From Lentinus brumalis (taxonomy: Eukaryota > Basidiomycota > Agaricomycetes > Polyporales > Polyporaceae), in assembly GCA_001792895.1 (NCBI GenBank), contig MARA01000033.1:124001-188000 (forward strand): a DNA stretch of 64,000 bases, given 5' to 3'. Both the position numbers and the translations under genes were made by a program. The notes below the pieces were generated by a model. The model was not told the origin of the DNA. It searched no databases and saw only the letters and a list, made by a program, of their open reading frames with translations. Position 1 is the first letter of the stretch; every line of letters begins with the position of its first letter. Positions 63,254 through 64,000 of the stretch are shown piece after piece.

Positions 63254-64000
63254 CCCCCCCCCCCCCTGTCATGTCTCTGCCCTCTCTTGCCCCGCATACA
63301 TAGACTCGAACCGGCGCCCGCTCGCACGTTGTACCATACCACCAGCACCATCACCATCACCAGCGCATAGCACCACCCAGCACCACCAGCACGCATCACC
63401 CACTGCTGGCACCGACCCCATCGCAGCCACCGTCAACGGTCAGCGCAGCTGTCTAACATTCAAAGTTCATTGACGCCGTCGTCCTTGACGTGCCTGAACG
63501 TTGGACAAGCGGCAGCGGGCATACCGGGCTCCAGCAGCGCCCGTCACTCAGTCAAGCCAGTGTAGGCTCCAGTCCCAGTCCCGTCCTGTCAGGTCAGCCT
63601 CCCGTCATCCGCAGCGTCCTGTCCCGCGGTCCGTGTCTCCCCCGGGCCCCTGCCCAACTTGGCTTCCACTGTAGACGATTGACCAGTCCTGGGCTGCGCG
63701 GCGCGCAGTACCAGCACGCATGCCCACGCTCGTCCGCGCAGCAGCTGCACCGGAGCATGCACACCCAAGTTTGTGCGTCCGGTCGCACGATACACATACC
63801 TATTCATGGGCATCGGGGCCTCCTCTCCTCCACCCGTCATCATCGCCATCGCCTTTCTCCGCCTGTGCCTCTTTTGTTGTTGTACCTGTATCATATACTG
63901 CACACTGCACTCTGCAGTCCCGCTCGGACCCTGGATGGATGGATGGATGGATGGATGTTATTGTTAGCAGTTCTGTACAAGTACAGTTCCCGTTTCCCAC
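63254..64000. other. Intergenic with C13 and (GGAT)6 runs
   Basis: No gene is supported. A run of 13 C residues (63254-63266) follows the preceding stop codon, CAC/CAT-rich repeats cover about 63330-63400, and six GGAT units occupy 63933-63956. Confidence 0.6.

Overview
The window is nuclear DNA of a filamentous basidiomycete, most likely an Agaricomycete. Genes are split by many 45-70 bp GT-AG introns, coding DNA is GC rich, and the mobile elements are a Ty3/gypsy-type gag element and a Tad/L1-like LINE. Protein-level calls come from reading the translations by eye; no database search was run.

Left third (1-15.6 kb): an unknown ORF (492-1166), then a very young LTR retrotransposon (2049-6301, minus strand) that has LTRs, primer site, polypurine tract and gag but no pol. 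It is followed by a LINE (about 6904-15624, plus strand) with a broken ORF1, an open endonuclease/reverse-transcriptase ORF, an RNase H ORF in a shifted frame and a 3' A tract. Two gene-poor stretches (15.6-23.8 kb and 29.4-35.2 kb) hold no gene I can support.

Right two thirds: a dense housekeeping region. A polyol dehydrogenase (-) and a gluconate-type short-chain dehydrogenase (+) diverge at 25.1-25.6 kb and look like a small sugar/polyol catabolic pair. Next come an ABCC transporter (-, 31 exons, five of them 7-17 nt), the DNA primase catalytic subunit (-), a secreted S41-type peptidase (+), a large nuclear-looking RRM-like protein (+), the mitochondrial F-ATP synthase subunit h (-) head to head with the F1-ATPase inhibitor IF1 (+), a glutathionyl-hydroquinone reductase (-), an NAD-type malic enzyme (-) and a small one-pass membrane protein (+). 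The ATP14/IF1 pair shares about 205 bp of upstream DNA.

A caveat affects every gene model. At least seven, and perhaps nine, otherwise good reading frames lose exactly one base, nearly always in a short G or C run, and none gains one. The two LTRs, identical at insertion, also differ mainly by homopolymer length. I read these as probable sequence errors rather than pseudogenes. Exon boundaries were derived by hand from splice motifs and checked for phase.
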